Below, in pieces: positions 46,406-57,273 of a DNA stretch of 64,000 nucleotides. The stretch's first letter is position 1. Every line of letters begins with the position of its first letter. The DNA lies in assembly GCA_964059195.1 (NCBI GenBank), contig CAXKWD010000007.1, forward strand, positions 26,919,023-26,983,022, in the 5' to 3' direction. The notes beneath the pieces were generated by a model, which saw only the letters and a program-made list of their open reading frames with translations, did not search any database and had not been told where the DNA came from. This DNA is from Ectobius pallidus (Eukaryota > Arthropoda > Insecta > Blattodea > Ectobiidae). The position numbers and the translations under genes are program-made.

Positions 46406-46960
46406 CTAGCATGTGCCCGTGGCTTCGCCCGCGTTAATTATTTAAAAAATTAAAAATTAAGAGCATAGGCCTAATAGTTAAATCATTATATTTATTAACA
46501 CCTAAATCACGTGGACTACATATCACGATTAGATATCGTCGCCTGGTAAAGGCGACCTCAGATTTGAGTTCCTTGGTCCAGAAAACCCATGTATAGTGAG
46601 TTTCGTCCAAATCAAACAATGTTTAACCATATTTAGGCCTATATTGATTATCCCTCTTCTGTGTAGGTTGAAAATTTCATATGACTGCGGGCCTTGATAT
46701 TCTAAACAAATTAATCGTCCAGGATAGACTTACAAAATCAAGCGATCGCCCGCGATAATTATTTCAAAAATTAAAAATTAAGAGCATAATAGTTAAATCA
46801 TTATATTTATTAACACTTAAATCACGTGGACTACATACCACGATTAGATGGCGTCGCCTGGTAAAAGCGACCTCAGATTCGAGTACCTTGACCGTGAACC
46901 CCTGTATACTGAGTTTCGTCCAAATCGAACAATGTTTGACCATATTTAGGCACCTATATT
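46406..46960 (-). mobile_element. Helitron 3' end with internal duplication
   Basis: On the minus strand the sequence ends GCGGGCGAAGCCACGGGC, a hairpin of the type seen in insect Helitrons, then ACATG and CTAG (46409-46406) followed by T. The following about 230 bases (46430-46660) are repeated in the same orientation at 46750-46960, for example 'aatcacgtggactacata' and 'gagtttcgtccaaatc'. No Rep/helicase gene is present. Confidence 0.6.
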
Positions 46961-47953
46961 TTTTCAGGTTAATACTGTGATTCAGAACATTTAAATATAA
47001 ACTATATATATATTGTTGTTAGCTATTTTACTTACATAAGCTAACACCATCACATTTAGCATATTTTAAGACTGGCTATTTTACTCTATGTATTTTAATG
47101 ACAATCATTTTAACTCTTCAGCTCACTGACGAAAAATTTTACTAGAAGAATTACATGCATTAAGTAAACCTATTCTTTTATCTGTAATTATACTTAATAA
47201 ACTTACATGTAACCGATATTGGCAGAGTAGGCCTATATTTTTTCTGGAACATCTACTAATGGTAACCGAATTTGAGGGTATAAGGTGGTACTAATAAAAC
47301 AAAATATCTATTACGCACCCTCATTGGAAATTATGAAGTTCTTGAATTCTGGTTCTTTTGTACATTATATGAACCAAAGACTGGACCTGACAGATTTTGT
47401 GAACATATTCAATAGAAAAACGGCCTTACCAGATGTTCAAGTTGTTCCCATGTCTCAGAAAACTGTTTGACCTTTATGTGGAAGACAAGTTGGCCCAGTT
47501 GGTCTTCCATGCATATTAATAATTATTAATAATGGTAAATATCTTAAGCTTTCATTGCCGGAATCTTCATAAAATTCTCTATACATGGATGCTACTTGCT
47601 AGTGTTATAACAGAAATGATTATAGTGTGTCTGTTATAAATAATAATCATGGTTAGTGGGCCTGTTTGGTACAAAGAAAAGCAGTCCCAAGCTTTCATTT
47701 GTGCACCTACCAGCAAGATGTGCATCCTTTAGACCTCATGCTTCCTCTTTGTCCCCCATTAATTCCATCTACTTATGTAATTAGAAATGTATTACAATAG
47801 CTCTACATATTTTATCCTTATGATGTAGATTTGTATTTCAAAATCATAGACTATTTTCTTAAATCCTTTAAATTGTTACATGCAAGTTATTTTTGTCCTG
47901 TGTGTTAGTTTAATATACCCTCAACATATTCTTACTACATTCTTAGTTTTATT
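46961..47953 (+). other. Intron sequence, no recognised feature
   Basis: AT-rich. A plus-strand frame at 47285-47470 has no clear family. Nothing further can be supported. Confidence 0.3.
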
Positions 47954-47955
47954 TA

Positions 47956-49279
47956 CAGGGTCCGGCAGAAAGACCTCCCGTATTTCAAAAGGCAGTTACA
48001 AAGAAAGAAAAAAAGATACAGAAAAAATACTTTTATTTTTGAAGAACAAATACTATGCCATTTACATTTACTTTGTTTTAAAAATGATGTCTGTCAAATG
48101 GCGTCCTCCATTGTTGACACATTGACAAAGCCTCTCTCGGAAGTTGCCCATAGCCCTTCGTGTCATTTCTGGTGGAATGGCAGCCACTTCCTGGGCGATT
48201 GCCTCCTTAAGTTCTTGCAGGGTTGTGGGGCGATGTTTGTACACTTGCGCCTTTAAGTGTCCCCAAAGGAAAAAATCACAAGGTGATAAATCGGGTGACC
48301 TTGCGGGCCAGGCGATGTCTCCTCGCAAAGAGAGAAGACGTCCAGGAAACAACTCCCTCAAAATTGCTAGGGAACGCCGCGAAGTGTGAGCTGTGGCTCC
48401 ATCTTGCTGGAACCAGACTTCTTCCTCTTCATGGTCCTCAACAAACTGGTTTAGCTTAGGTCGGAGGAAGGTCTCGATCATGTGACAGTAACGATTCGAA
48501 GTAACCGTTACCGTTAGCTCATCTTCTTCAAAAAAATATGGCCCCCACACACCAAATTCACCAACGGCGCACCAAACTGTCACACGAGGGCTGTGAAGTG
48601 GTCGTTGGTGAAGTTCCTGAGGGTTTTCTGCTGCCCAGTAGCGGAAATTTTGTTTATTTACAGTACCTGACAAGTGGAAGTGGGCCTCATCAGACGAAAT
48701 CAAAACAGCACCAGGAGGAATGTTCTGAAGAATATCCTCACACGCAGCTCTGCGAATTTCAAAATCTCTCTCACTTAGTTCTTGGGTAACCATCATTTTG
48801 TAGGGGTGCATATGAAGTTCTCGGTGCAGGATTCTTCTAACACTCCTATCAGATATTCCCAGGGCAGCTGCATGTTTCAGTGCTGATCGCTTTGGAGATT
48901 GCTGGATGGACGCTCTCACACGTGCCACATTTTCCGGCGTTGTTACGGTGCGAGATCGGCCAGGCGATTTTTTTTTCAATGCAGAACCTGTTCCTCTAAA
49001 GTTTGATACCCAAACTTGAATAGTTTTTCTATCCGGAACAGCATCATGTCGGCCAAGACCGAACCGAATACGAAATGCTCGCTGAGTAGTAACAATAGAA
49101 CCACCATTATGAATAAATTCTTCCACAACAAACGCACGATGCTCACCAAGCCAAGCCATTGCGACTACTGAAAATGGCAAGTAAACAGCTATAAATCACT
49201 ACCCCCTCCACCGCCGTATCCCCATCACAACTCACACAGCGCGCTTTTCAAATACGGGAGGTCTTTCTGCCGGACCCTG
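47956..49279 (-). mobile_element. Intact mariner-family (DD41D, rosa-like) transposon
   Basis: A 1324-bp element with 35-bp TIRs (CAGGGTCCGGCAGAAAGACC...) differing at one base, flanked by the TA duplication (47954-47955 and 49280-49281). It holds one uninterrupted transposase gene. Nearly perfect TIRs and an open gene suggest recent arrival or activity. It lies in the interval between candidate exons 45924-45998 and 49524-49619. Confidence 0.93.
48068..49180 (-). CDS. Mariner-family transposase, DD41D
   Basis: 370 residues, intact. It should bind the element's TIRs and carry out cut-and-paste transposition into TA sites. Two helix-turn-helix regions lie at about 18-60 and 95-125, separated by SPGRSRTV. 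The catalytic core has LISSDEAHF (D164), WFQQDGATAHTS (D260) and SPDLSPCDFFLW (D302). With D302 as the third acidic residue there are 41 residues between the second and third, as in the rosa/DD41D group, compared with DD34D in classical mariner. The C terminus is HLTDIIFKTK. The start is the ATG 99 bases inside the right TIR end. Fewer than 120 bases of non-coding sequence lie on either side. Confidence 0.95.
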   Translation of the reverse strand: MPFSVVAMAWLGEHRAFVVEEFIHNGGSIVTTQRAFRIRFGLGRHDAVPDRKTIQVWVSNFRGTGSALKKKSPGRSRTVTTPENVARVRASIQQSPKRSALKHAAALGISDRSVRRILHRELHMHPYKMMVTQELSERDFEIRRAACEDILQNIPPGAVLISSDEAHFHLSGTVNKQNFRYWAAENPQELHQRPLHSPRVTVWCAVGEFGVWGPYFFEEDELTVTVTSNRYCHMIETFLRPKLNQFVEDHEEEEVWFQQDGATAHTSRRSLAILRELFPGRLLSLRGDIAWPARSPDLSPCDFFLWGHLKAQVYKHRPTTLQELKEAIAQEVAAIPPEMTRRAMGNFRERLCQCVNNGGRHLTDIIFKTK

Positions 49280-49523
49280 TATTTTAAGTTGTTTATCTGA
49301 TTTTTGATGATTGTAGAAAAAATATTATATTTAGGCTAAATAATGTAAGAGCTCATCTCCAGTTGAATGTTCTGGATTTCATTCCAAAATTTACCATACT
49401 TATTGAATCACTAAGAATAGATATGGTGAATAAGATATTTACAGTTGAGAAGTCTAAGTGTTAAACACCTACTGATTATTAAAGAACTTTAGTTACAATA
49501 CTTTTGTATGTGGTGTTTAAAAG

Positions 49524-49619
49524 AGGCTCTAGTTCTAAAACTATGAGCTCGGAGAAAAGTGATGCTGTTGACACCAAGAAGAAAGAAGATGGCAATGAAG
49601 ATGATGCACTAATTGACAT
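49524..49619 (+). CDS. Candidate fourth coding exon
   Basis: 96 bases after a rather weak acceptor (GTTTAAAAG), reading GSSSKTMSSEKSDAVDTKKK then EDGNEDDALID, ending before GTAAGTAC, a strong donor. Phases are 2 in and 2 out, again compatible with the chain. The peptide is charged and likely disordered. The acceptor is the least certain part. Confidence 0.45.
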
Positions 49620-49683
49620 GTAAGTACTTCATTTTATTTTTCTTTGTAGTTTTGTTATTGTTGTATATATTTTGTTTTATATA

Positions 49684-49876
49684 CGAGGGTGGATCGAAAA
49701 GTAACACACAATTTTTTTACAAAAAGTTTAATAGGTACAATTACAAACAAATGCACACATGAAGGGACATCTTTTGTCTATTTTTCTATATAGTCACCAA
49801 ATTTATCAACACATTTCTCCTATTGTGATACCAGTTTCAAAATACCCTGTTCATAGATGTCTGTTCGATTGAAGTA
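49684..49876 (-). pseudogene. Inverted second copy of a mariner 3' end
   Basis: The minus strand reads YEQGILKLVSQ then CVDKFGDYIEK and a stop, matching the plus-strand C terminus at about 57090-57170. Identity is high, with scattered substitutions. Confidence 0.7.
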
Positions 49877-49968
49877 CAGTAGACTCCCTCTAATCCGGCC
49901 ACCCCGAGACCGGACCCTCGACCGGATTAAAAAATGGCCGGACCATCCGGCGGTCTTTTAAACGTGTT
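49877..49968 (+). mobile_element. Pogo/Tigger-like terminal fragment
   Basis: Begins CAGTAGACTCCCTCTAATCC, a TIR style typical of pogo/Tigger elements, preceded by TA. It is followed by GC-rich 'ccggac' sequence. The LTR element interrupts it and no matching right end was seen after 56718. Confidence 0.45.
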
Positions 49969-49972
49969 AAGT

Positions 49973-51158
49973 TGTAGCGGATCTGGGCATTATTTCTATG
50001 TAGCAGTTCGCTCATATAATTTGAATTTAGGGGAATAAAAATGTTTTATTTGATCCCTCTGAATTTTTTATGTTTGTGTACCTCGGCAGCGTCAGTCGCG
50101 AACAACGAAATTTATCTCTTTACATTTCTCGGGGCATATTTATTGGGTGTGGTTAGGTTCTAAATTACACTTCATGTATTCAAAACAGTGAGGTATATAG
50201 TGGGTTTAAGAATGTTTATTTTACCAGAAACAAATTAATTCACAAGTGTTCAATAACAATAGTTTATATTGCGGAGCGGAAGAAAGTCAGTCTGGCAATA
50301 TTGGTAGCTTCACGAATATATTTTCTGTTCTACACCGATTTGTGATATCACTGGCCTATTTATGCCCTTGAAGGTCGTAATGTACTTACTGCGTTTCACA
50401 CACTGAATTTACTGTACAAGTCGTAACTCTGACTTGTATAAGCAACAGTCGTAGTAAATTTGGTGTAAGGTTTTAATACAACCCTCACCTGCACAGAGTT
50501 TATAATCAAGACAGTCGAATTGGCGATTTACTGCCAATAAGACTATAAAAAGTTGCAACGAGGAGACAGAACCCGATTATGCGTCCAGTCAGACCCTCAG
50601 TCCAGTTGCAAAGTGCCGGTAAAATGCATTCGTTTCACCACCAACTGACTCGATCCCCTTCCAATATTCATGATATTCCTTACAGCTAATCATCTCTTTC
50701 CTTAGAGCAAAAATCATGTTTTACACTTCTAAAACTAATGGTCATTGGCTATTTCTTCCCCCGCATATGAGTGCTTCTTGAACTACTTATATAGCGTGTG
50801 CCTGCAGGCAGTTTCCTGGTAAAACTCTAGTGTCTTTCCCCAAATCCATATTCTGAGTATTTTCTATTCATTCTTTAATACCTTCTTTCTCTCCCATGGC
50901 AGTATAATGGCAGTAAAAACTTATGAAAAGACTTGTGCACAAGTTATGAATACTTGACGCCAATATCCCATAGTGTGCCTATAGAAATTGTATGCTAGCT
51001 ATTGAAAGATTCCCAGTAAACAGTCTGGTTGGGAGTGCTAGTATTATTTTACTCTACTTTCTCTTATTCCCCTTTAGCCCGTAGTACTTGCTTTGATTCT
51101 CCCATATTATTTATTTATGTGTTGCTGCTTAATTAAAGTGGTAGCTTTAATTCCATCA
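49973..51158 (-). repeat. LTR (3' LTR in element orientation)
   Basis: 1186 bp, TG...CA. Reading it beside 55528-56713 I see no differences. The minus strand has a TATA box near 50786-50793 and AATAAA at 50045-50050. Confidence 0.92.
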
Positions 51159-52923
51159 TAATGCCCAAGTATATTCTGCAATACAAGTGCAAAGTTTGTA
51201 AAATTTTGTTACTTTATTTCAGAATATAGTTCAGCTCCTGGTAACCGTTTGGCAACCTTGTAATCACCTGAGTCAACTACCTGACTCTTTAGTCCGACAG
51301 CGCCTCTGACCCATTTCGCCTCTCCCTTTCATAATGAATGAATGAACCTCTTATCTAAACTTAAATCAACAGTTACAATACATACCATGCAATGCATACT
51401 TCACCCCCGGAATCTTGAGTTTACTCTAATCCTATTTTATTCAACTGTTACCTAACACAAATATTAATGAGATTACACTAAAATTTTATGTTTACAATTT
51501 TATTCCTAGCGAATTTAGCTTCACTAAAAAATATATAAAATGCCGGATTTATTAGCATAGTCCTTATTGTGATATCATAACTGTCGGATTTATTGACAAG
51601 AGTCCTCTACATTATAACTAACACATCTATAAATTTTCACTAAACTTTTAATATATAAAGCACTGGATTTCTTTGTGCAGTCCCATGATTATACTAGAAT
51701 AAACACATGCAACAGATCTTGTATTTATAAATGATAATGTAGTTGCCACACGTACTTATTCCCGGTCACATCCACACTATAATATAAATTTTTGTTTACA
51801 CATTTTGAATACACATTCTACGCGAAGCAATGCAATTCTGATCAACCATACTGTTGTCGCTAATTATTTGTTTACTTTTTGAACTTACGCTAATGATTTA
51901 GTAGTAGCATACTGTATGAATAGATACAATATCGATAAGAACCCATGCTTCCATAATTATCTCCCCTAGTAGACTTAATATTTCTTAGTAATTCTTTTTT
52001 CACAAAATGTAAATATTATTATTTCTTTTATCCTTCAAAAGTTGTTTATAAATGCTGATGTTACTATGATTCCATTTTACTCTTTTATGAGGTAATCCTC
52101 TACTACCAAGCGTTATTTTCTTAGCATCAAAGCGATAATTATAAAACATTTTAAACATTCGTGGTCCTTAAATAATTTTCCCATCCTCTTTTTCTTTATG
52201 ATTTTTCATGTCTATCGTGATATTTCCATCCCCGTCGTTATTATAATCCTAGTGATCAATTTATCTTTTGCTCCAAACATATTAAATTTGCAATCCCTTT
52301 TTACTGACTCACACTTCTTCATCAAAGTGTCACTAACTTCATAAATAGCAATAACTTCGTCGATATCGAATCGCGGTCCTTCCGCTGATCCCATAATAAT
52401 ATTAATTGTTGGGCTCTTTTGCCTGCAACCTTAATAACCTCCTTCGTTGGGCTGCTTTTGCCTACAACGGTAATAATAACAACTTCATTCGTAGGGCTAT
52501 ACTCGCCTACGACGTCAATAAAATTCATCTCGGATTGTCTTCATTTTAAATCTTCGGAGCTTTCAATTTTCAATCACTCAAATTATATATGGAAAGGGAA
52601 CTTCAATAATACCATCTTTATTTGTTCTTCGATTATTTTCTCGAATCTACGCTTTTAATTTACCTTTCCGTAAAGTATCAGAATAATAATATCAATAGAA
52701 TGGACTAAGTTCTTTAATCTACCATATCCTTCAAATTGTAAGGTTACCATTAAAATGTTTATTTCTTTATATTTGTTTTGACGTAACTTCAGCATCTGTT
52801 CATGTTATTAATATTTGATTACGTTTATTTACATTTTGTGTCCTAATTTCTTTATTAAGATTTTATCTACCTTGAGTATTTCTCTTATTTAGCACGGCTT
52901 ACTTGTCAATACATATATGATCA
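51159..52923 (-). other. Internal region of the LTR element after gag, no pol
   Basis: AT-rich with only short frames (for example minus 52212-52528). None shows the DTG, YxDD, RNase H or integrase zinc/DDE motifs of pol. A weak polypurine tract near 51159 was not convincing. It may be decayed or replaced pol sequence. Confidence 0.5.
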
Positions 52924-54960
52924 TTAATATGCTCCGTTCATCTCTACCCTCTCTCCATTAGGCCTATTTTCATCAATTTGCATAGTTACGCGATCACAGT
53001 CATTTAGGTCTTCCCTAGCTTCCGGGTTAAGTGAACTGCCTACCTGAGATCCACCCCTCTCAGCCCTGTCAGTTTCATAGCCTATGTAACGACCGTGTAC
53101 GACTTCACCGTTCCTTTGTGTATAAATTCCTCGCCCTGGCTCTGACCCTGCGAATGCAATGTAATTGACCTGCGGTGGGTTCATTCCGCTCTTGTTTGTA
53201 TTTTCAAACCGCGAGTTATTTTGAACTCCCTGATTTTGTCTGTAGTCTGCATTATTCCTCCCTTGTCGGTTTCCAGAATAATTCTGATTATAATTATTAC
53301 CCCTGCCATTATTGTCCTGTTTATATCCTTGCGTATTAGGATAACTTCTGCCGCTAGGCCTATTATACGCATCATCCCTGCCTGCATAATTTTCATTTTT
53401 CCCCCTCTCATTTGGAATTTCATTTCGAACTCCGCGATCGAATTTCTTACTGTCATATGGCTTCTCTCTTTTTATAGTCTCTTCGAATTCAGTTAGCAAT
53501 CCTAAAGCTTCAGTAAGTGTCTGGGGTCTCGCAACAATTAAATGGTTAGAGATTTCTCTATTAAATTGCTTTAGGGCTAATTGCAGCATATCTTTTTCTG
53601 AAAGTTTGGTATCCAAAGACCGGGCCAACTTAATTACCATCATGAAGTGTTCTGACATTGTACGGTTAGAATCCTCGTTATATCTCCCCGAATACAACTC
53701 TGTTCTTGCGTTACTCTGCCTACTTGAATTCCAGTAGCGTTCCATAAACAACTTCTTAAATTCCCCATAGTTAATTCCCTTAGCTAATATAAAATGGGCC
53801 CAATCTCGCGACTTCCCCACTAAGCTTCTTTGGATTATTGCCATTTTAAATTCCTCAGGCACTCCCCTTAATTTCAAGTATGAGTCCATCTCACTAATGA
53901 ATTGATGCGGATTAGCGTGATCTTCCCCATTAAATTTTGGAGCGGTCCAATCATTACCTAATATTTGTGACCAGTGTATTTGGTTACGTAGTCCTATTTG
54001 CGATTCAGTATGTTTTCCTAAATCTGCATTACTTCGCATGTCGTCCGACTCAGTCATGACGCTTGAAGTGCCCTGCCCATCACTCCTAATTTCATTGCGT
54101 GCTAAAATTTCAGCATTAGTTACATTTATTGTGGCTAAGCTGGCTCTTCTATTGTCATCACTATTTCGTCCGACCAGAGGTTCATTCTCCAAAGTATGAA
54201 TTTTATTAGCTAACCCAATAACCTTCTTATCAATAACCGTTATTTTATCAGATAACGTGCCTTCAAAACTTTTTACTTTTTCTAGGATTTTTATTTCCAA
54301 GTTTTCATTTCTAGTTTTAGTACTTACTTGTATGTTTTCAAGCTCTCTGCGTGTATTTTCCTCTATGCTTTTTAATTTCCCCTGAAAATTTTCCTCAACA
54401 ATATTTAGATCCCCTGTTACTACCTTAGTTAACCGATCTTCCATCTTTTTGCTTTGTTCTTCATTTACTTTGACCATATTATTTACCCTCGTTCCTAACT
54501 CCTGATTTACATCATTTATTTTCTTATCAAGTTCTTTGTGATTTTTTTCAAGCCTAACCTCAACATTTTGAATTTTCCCTTCTAATCGGTCATTCATATT
54601 CGTGACATCCGTCTGAAACTGATCAAATTTTTCCCCTAAAGTTTTAGAGCTTTCTTTCACCTCTCCTAGTATTCGCTGCATCATTAACATCATTTCTCCC
54701 TCGTTATTTACATTTTGAATTCCCACATTTTGATTTTCCACCATTTGATTTTCCACAATTTCTACTGGAGTTTGAACTTCAGTCCCTTCCACCTGGCTAC
54801 TACTGTCCTGGCTACTATTTTCTCCCTCCATGCTAATGTTGTTCTGAAAATTCTCTAATTCACTCCCACTTAACAAGTCCTGCCCTAACTGAATCTCATT
54901 TGAACCCATTTTAACTAACACAATTTTCCCGTTACGCAGTTTTGGCATTTCCCTCTCCAA
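52924..54960 (-). CDS. Retrotransposon Gag protein
   Basis: 678 residues, intact. It is predicted to form the particle that packages element RNA. After an acidic, Gln/Asn-rich start (20-90) comes a long coiled-coil region (about 90-260), then a retrotransposon-gag domain (about 335-495) with WTAPKFNGEDHANPHQFISE, GKSRDWAHFILAKGINYGEF and RTMSEHFMMVIKLARSLD, then an Asn/Arg/Gly/Tyr-rich low-complexity tail (about 510-615) that probably binds RNA in place of a zinc knuckle (no CCHC is present). The start ATG is 567 bases after the 5' LTR. An open frame of this length in an element without pol suggests recent function. Confidence 0.85.
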   Translation of the reverse strand: MEREMPKLRNGKIVLVKMGSNEIQLGQDLLSGSELENFQNNISMEGENSSQDSSSQVEGTEVQTPVEIVENQMVENQNVGIQNVNNEGEMMLMMQRILGEVKESSKTLGEKFDQFQTDVTNMNDRLEGKIQNVEVRLEKNHKELDKKINDVNQELGTRVNNMVKVNEEQSKKMEDRLTKVVTGDLNIVEENFQGKLKSIEENTRRELENIQVSTKTRNENLEIKILEKVKSFEGTLSDKITVIDKKVIGLANKIHTLENEPLVGRNSDDNRRASLATINVTNAEILARNEIRSDGQGTSSVMTESDDMRSNADLGKHTESQIGLRNQIHWSQILGNDWTAPKFNGEDHANPHQFISEMDSYLKLRGVPEEFKMAIIQRSLVGKSRDWAHFILAKGINYGEFKKLFMERYWNSSRQSNARTELYSGRYNEDSNRTMSEHFMMVIKLARSLDTKLSEKDMLQLALKQFNREISNHLIVARPQTLTEALGLLTEFEETIKREKPYDSKKFDRGVRNEIPNERGKNENYAGRDDAYNRPSGRSYPNTQGYKQDNNGRGNNYNQNYSGNRQGRNNADYRQNQGVQNNSRFENTNKSGMNPPQVNYIAFAGSEPGRGIYTQRNGEVVHGRYIGYETDRAERGGSQVGSSLNPEAREDLNDCDRVTMQIDENRPNGERVEMNGAY

Positions 54961-55527
54961 TACTTATGTTCCCTACACACATTTCACTATCAGACATTTT
55001 CATGCACACTGACCCTCTTATAACTAGATTCACAGTACAAGAATTATACATTTAAATATTGAAAAAAAAAAATTTTTTTTAACAAGATTTTCTTTTTGGA
55101 CTTATCCGTTTGGGTAATGGTCATCCTTCCGTCCTTCTGGTCTGGTCTGGGGTTGCCATCTGCTTGTTTGTTGTGATGTGACGTGATGAGATGTGATGTA
55201 AATGTGATGTCATGCGATGCCCTGCTCCTATTTATTTATCCCTCGTCTTATCGATTTTTTTTGATCGCTGCCCCACTCCTGTTGTCCTCGATTATTGTTC
55301 TATTTCCCTCTTAATTGTTTTTATTCTTGTAATGTCTTTTCCCTCGGGTAGGTTTGGATTTTTTTTTTTTTTTTTTTTTGTGCTTTCTATGACACTATTC
55401 TTGCGTTACTCTATGAAGCCTATTCTTAGTAATGTGCGTAGTAGTTATTGTTTTGACTATATTAATGTTCTTTTCTATTTAGCCACTATTCACTTCGAAG
55501 CCCCACGTTCTGGGTTAGCCATTTCTA
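54961..55527 (-). other. LTR-element leader between 5' LTR and gag
   Basis: Next to the LTR the minus strand reads TAGAAATGGCTAACCCAGAA. The TGG start a few bases in could be a primer-binding site, but I could not match it to a tRNA 3' end. A 20-base T-run lies at about 55358-55379. Confidence 0.45.
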
Positions 55528-56713
55528 TGTAGCGGATCTGGGCATTATTTCTATGTAGCAGTTCGCTCATATAATTTGAATTTAGGGGAATAAAAATGTT
55601 TTATTTGATCCCTCTGAATTTTTTATGTTTGTGTACCTCGGCAGCGTCAGTCGCGAACAACGAAATTTATCTCTTTACATTTCTCGGGGCATATTTATTG
55701 GGTGTGGTTAGGTTCTAAATTACACTTCATGTATTCAAAACAGTGAGGTATATAGTGGGTTTAAGAATGTTTATTTTACCAGAAACAAATTAATTCACAA
55801 GTGTTCAATAACAATAGTTTATATTGCGGAGCGGAAGAAAGTCAGTCTGGCAATATTGGTAGCTTCACGAATATATTTTCTGTTCTACACCGATTTGTGA
55901 TATCACTGGCCTATTTATGCCCTTGAAGGTCGTAATGTACTTACTGCGTTTCACACACTGAATTTACTGTACAAGTCGTAACTCTGACTTGTATAAGCAA
56001 CAGTCGTAGTAAATTTGGTGTAAGGTTTTAATACAACCCTCACCTGCACAGAGTTTATAATCAAGACAGTCGAATTGGCGATTTACTGCCAATAAGACTA
56101 TAAAAAGTTGCAACGAGGAGACAGAACCCGATTATGCGTCCAGTCAGACCCTCAGTCCAGTTGCAAAGTGCCGGTAAAATGCATTCGTTTCACCACCAAC
56201 TGACTCGATCCCCTTCCAATATTCATGATATTCCTTACAGCTAATCATCTCTTTCCTTAGAGCAAAAATCATGTTTTACACTTCTAAAACTAATGGTCAT
56301 TGGCTATTTCTTCCCCCGCATATGAGTGCTTCTTGAACTACTTATATAGCGTGTGCCTGCAGGCAGTTTCCTGGTAAAACTCTAGTGTCTTTCCCCAAAT
56401 CCATATTCTGAGTATTTTCTATTCATTCTTTAATACCTTCTTTCTCTCCCATGGCAGTATAATGGCAGTAAAAACTTATGAAAAGACTTGTGCACAAGTT
56501 ATGAATACTTGACGCCAATATCCCATAGTGTGCCTATAGAAATTGTATGCTAGCTATTGAAAGATTCCCAGTAAACAGTCTGGTTGGGAGTGCTAGTATT
56601 ATTTTACTCTACTTTCTCTTATTCCCCTTTAGCCCGTAGTACTTGCTTTGATTCTCCCATATTATTTATTTATGTGTTGCTGCTTAATTAAAGTGGTAGC
56701 TTTAATTCCATCA
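55528..56713 (-). repeat. LTR (5' LTR in element orientation)
   Basis: Same length and apparently the same sequence as 49973-51158. The minus-strand TATA box TATATAAG is at 56341-56348 and AATAAA at 55600-55605, giving a plausible U3-R-U5 order toward gag. Confidence 0.92.
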
Positions 56714-56814
56714 AAGTATAACCTATTAAAGCAAAAATCAACTTTTAAGATGGTTTTGTCCATTTTTTAAAGCGTACTTACCCAAAAATTAAAATACAGC
56801 ATACAATTACAGTA

Positions 56815-57170
56815 TTTACTGGCCAGGAATTTCTTCATGGGACCTAACATTCATGCTGATGGTGTCAAACTTCTTCACGACAATGCTCGCCCCCATGTTG
56901 CTGCAGCTGTTCGTGAGAAAATAAAAAAAAATTGGTTGGGAGGTGCTCCAGCATCCCCCATACAGTCCAGACCGTTGAACTTTCATTTGTTTGGTCCCAT
57001 GAAGATATTCCTGGCCGGTAAACACTTTGCGTCAGATGCAGAAGTGAAAGCAGCAGTCCGCAGATGTCTATACTCCTACCGAACAGACTTCTATGAACAG
57101 GGTATTTTGAAACTGGTATCATGATGGGAGAAATGTGTTGAGAAATTTGATGACTATACAGAAAAATAGA
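56815..57170 (+). pseudogene. Mariner transposase C-terminal half
   Basis: Reads VKLLHDNARPHVAAAVREKI (second catalytic aspartate in HDNARPH), then the third-aspartate region degraded to PLNFHLFG (family form: PDLxPxDFHLFG), FLAGKHFASDAEVKAAVRR, and YEQGILKLVS with a stop before WEKCVEKF. It is a classical mariner protein fragment that has lost the third aspartate. The N-terminal half is missing. Confidence 0.75.
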
Positions 57171-57273
57171 CAAAAGATGTCCCTTCATGTAGGCCTATAC
57201 ATTTGTTTATAATTGTACCTATTAAACTTTTTGTAAAAAAAAATTGTGCGTTACTTTTCGATCCACCCTCGTA

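Larger units (their letters stand above)
49973..56713 (-). mobile_element. LTR retroelement with gag only (TR-GAG-like)
   Basis: 6741 bp, bounded by two 1186-bp direct repeats that begin TG and end CA, with a 4-bp TSD AAGT (49969-49972 and 56714-56717). The gag frame is on the minus strand, so the right LTR is the 5' LTR. Between gag and the left LTR there are 1.77 kb without any protease, reverse transcriptase, RNase H or integrase that I can recognise. Depends on another element for movement. Confidence 0.88.
49684..57271. mobile_element. Mariner remnant split by an LTR element
   Basis: Ends CGAGGGTGGATCGAAAAGTA at the left and TACTTTTCGATCCACCCTCG at the right, flanked by TA (49682-49683 and 57272-57273). 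Without the LTR insertion it would be about 0.85 kb. The left about 190 bases are an inverted copy of the right end, including the transposase C-terminal codons, so like 36725-38037 this mariner has two 3' ends. Confidence 0.85.

Noticed and set aside
52212..52528. Minus-strand frames after gag considered as a protease
   Set aside because: No DTG/DSG active-site motif or flap-like sequence was found; 'TTG' in place of DTG is not enough.
53181..53496. Overlapping frames within gag
   Set aside because: They are shadows of the low-complexity Asn/Arg-rich part of gag in other frames.
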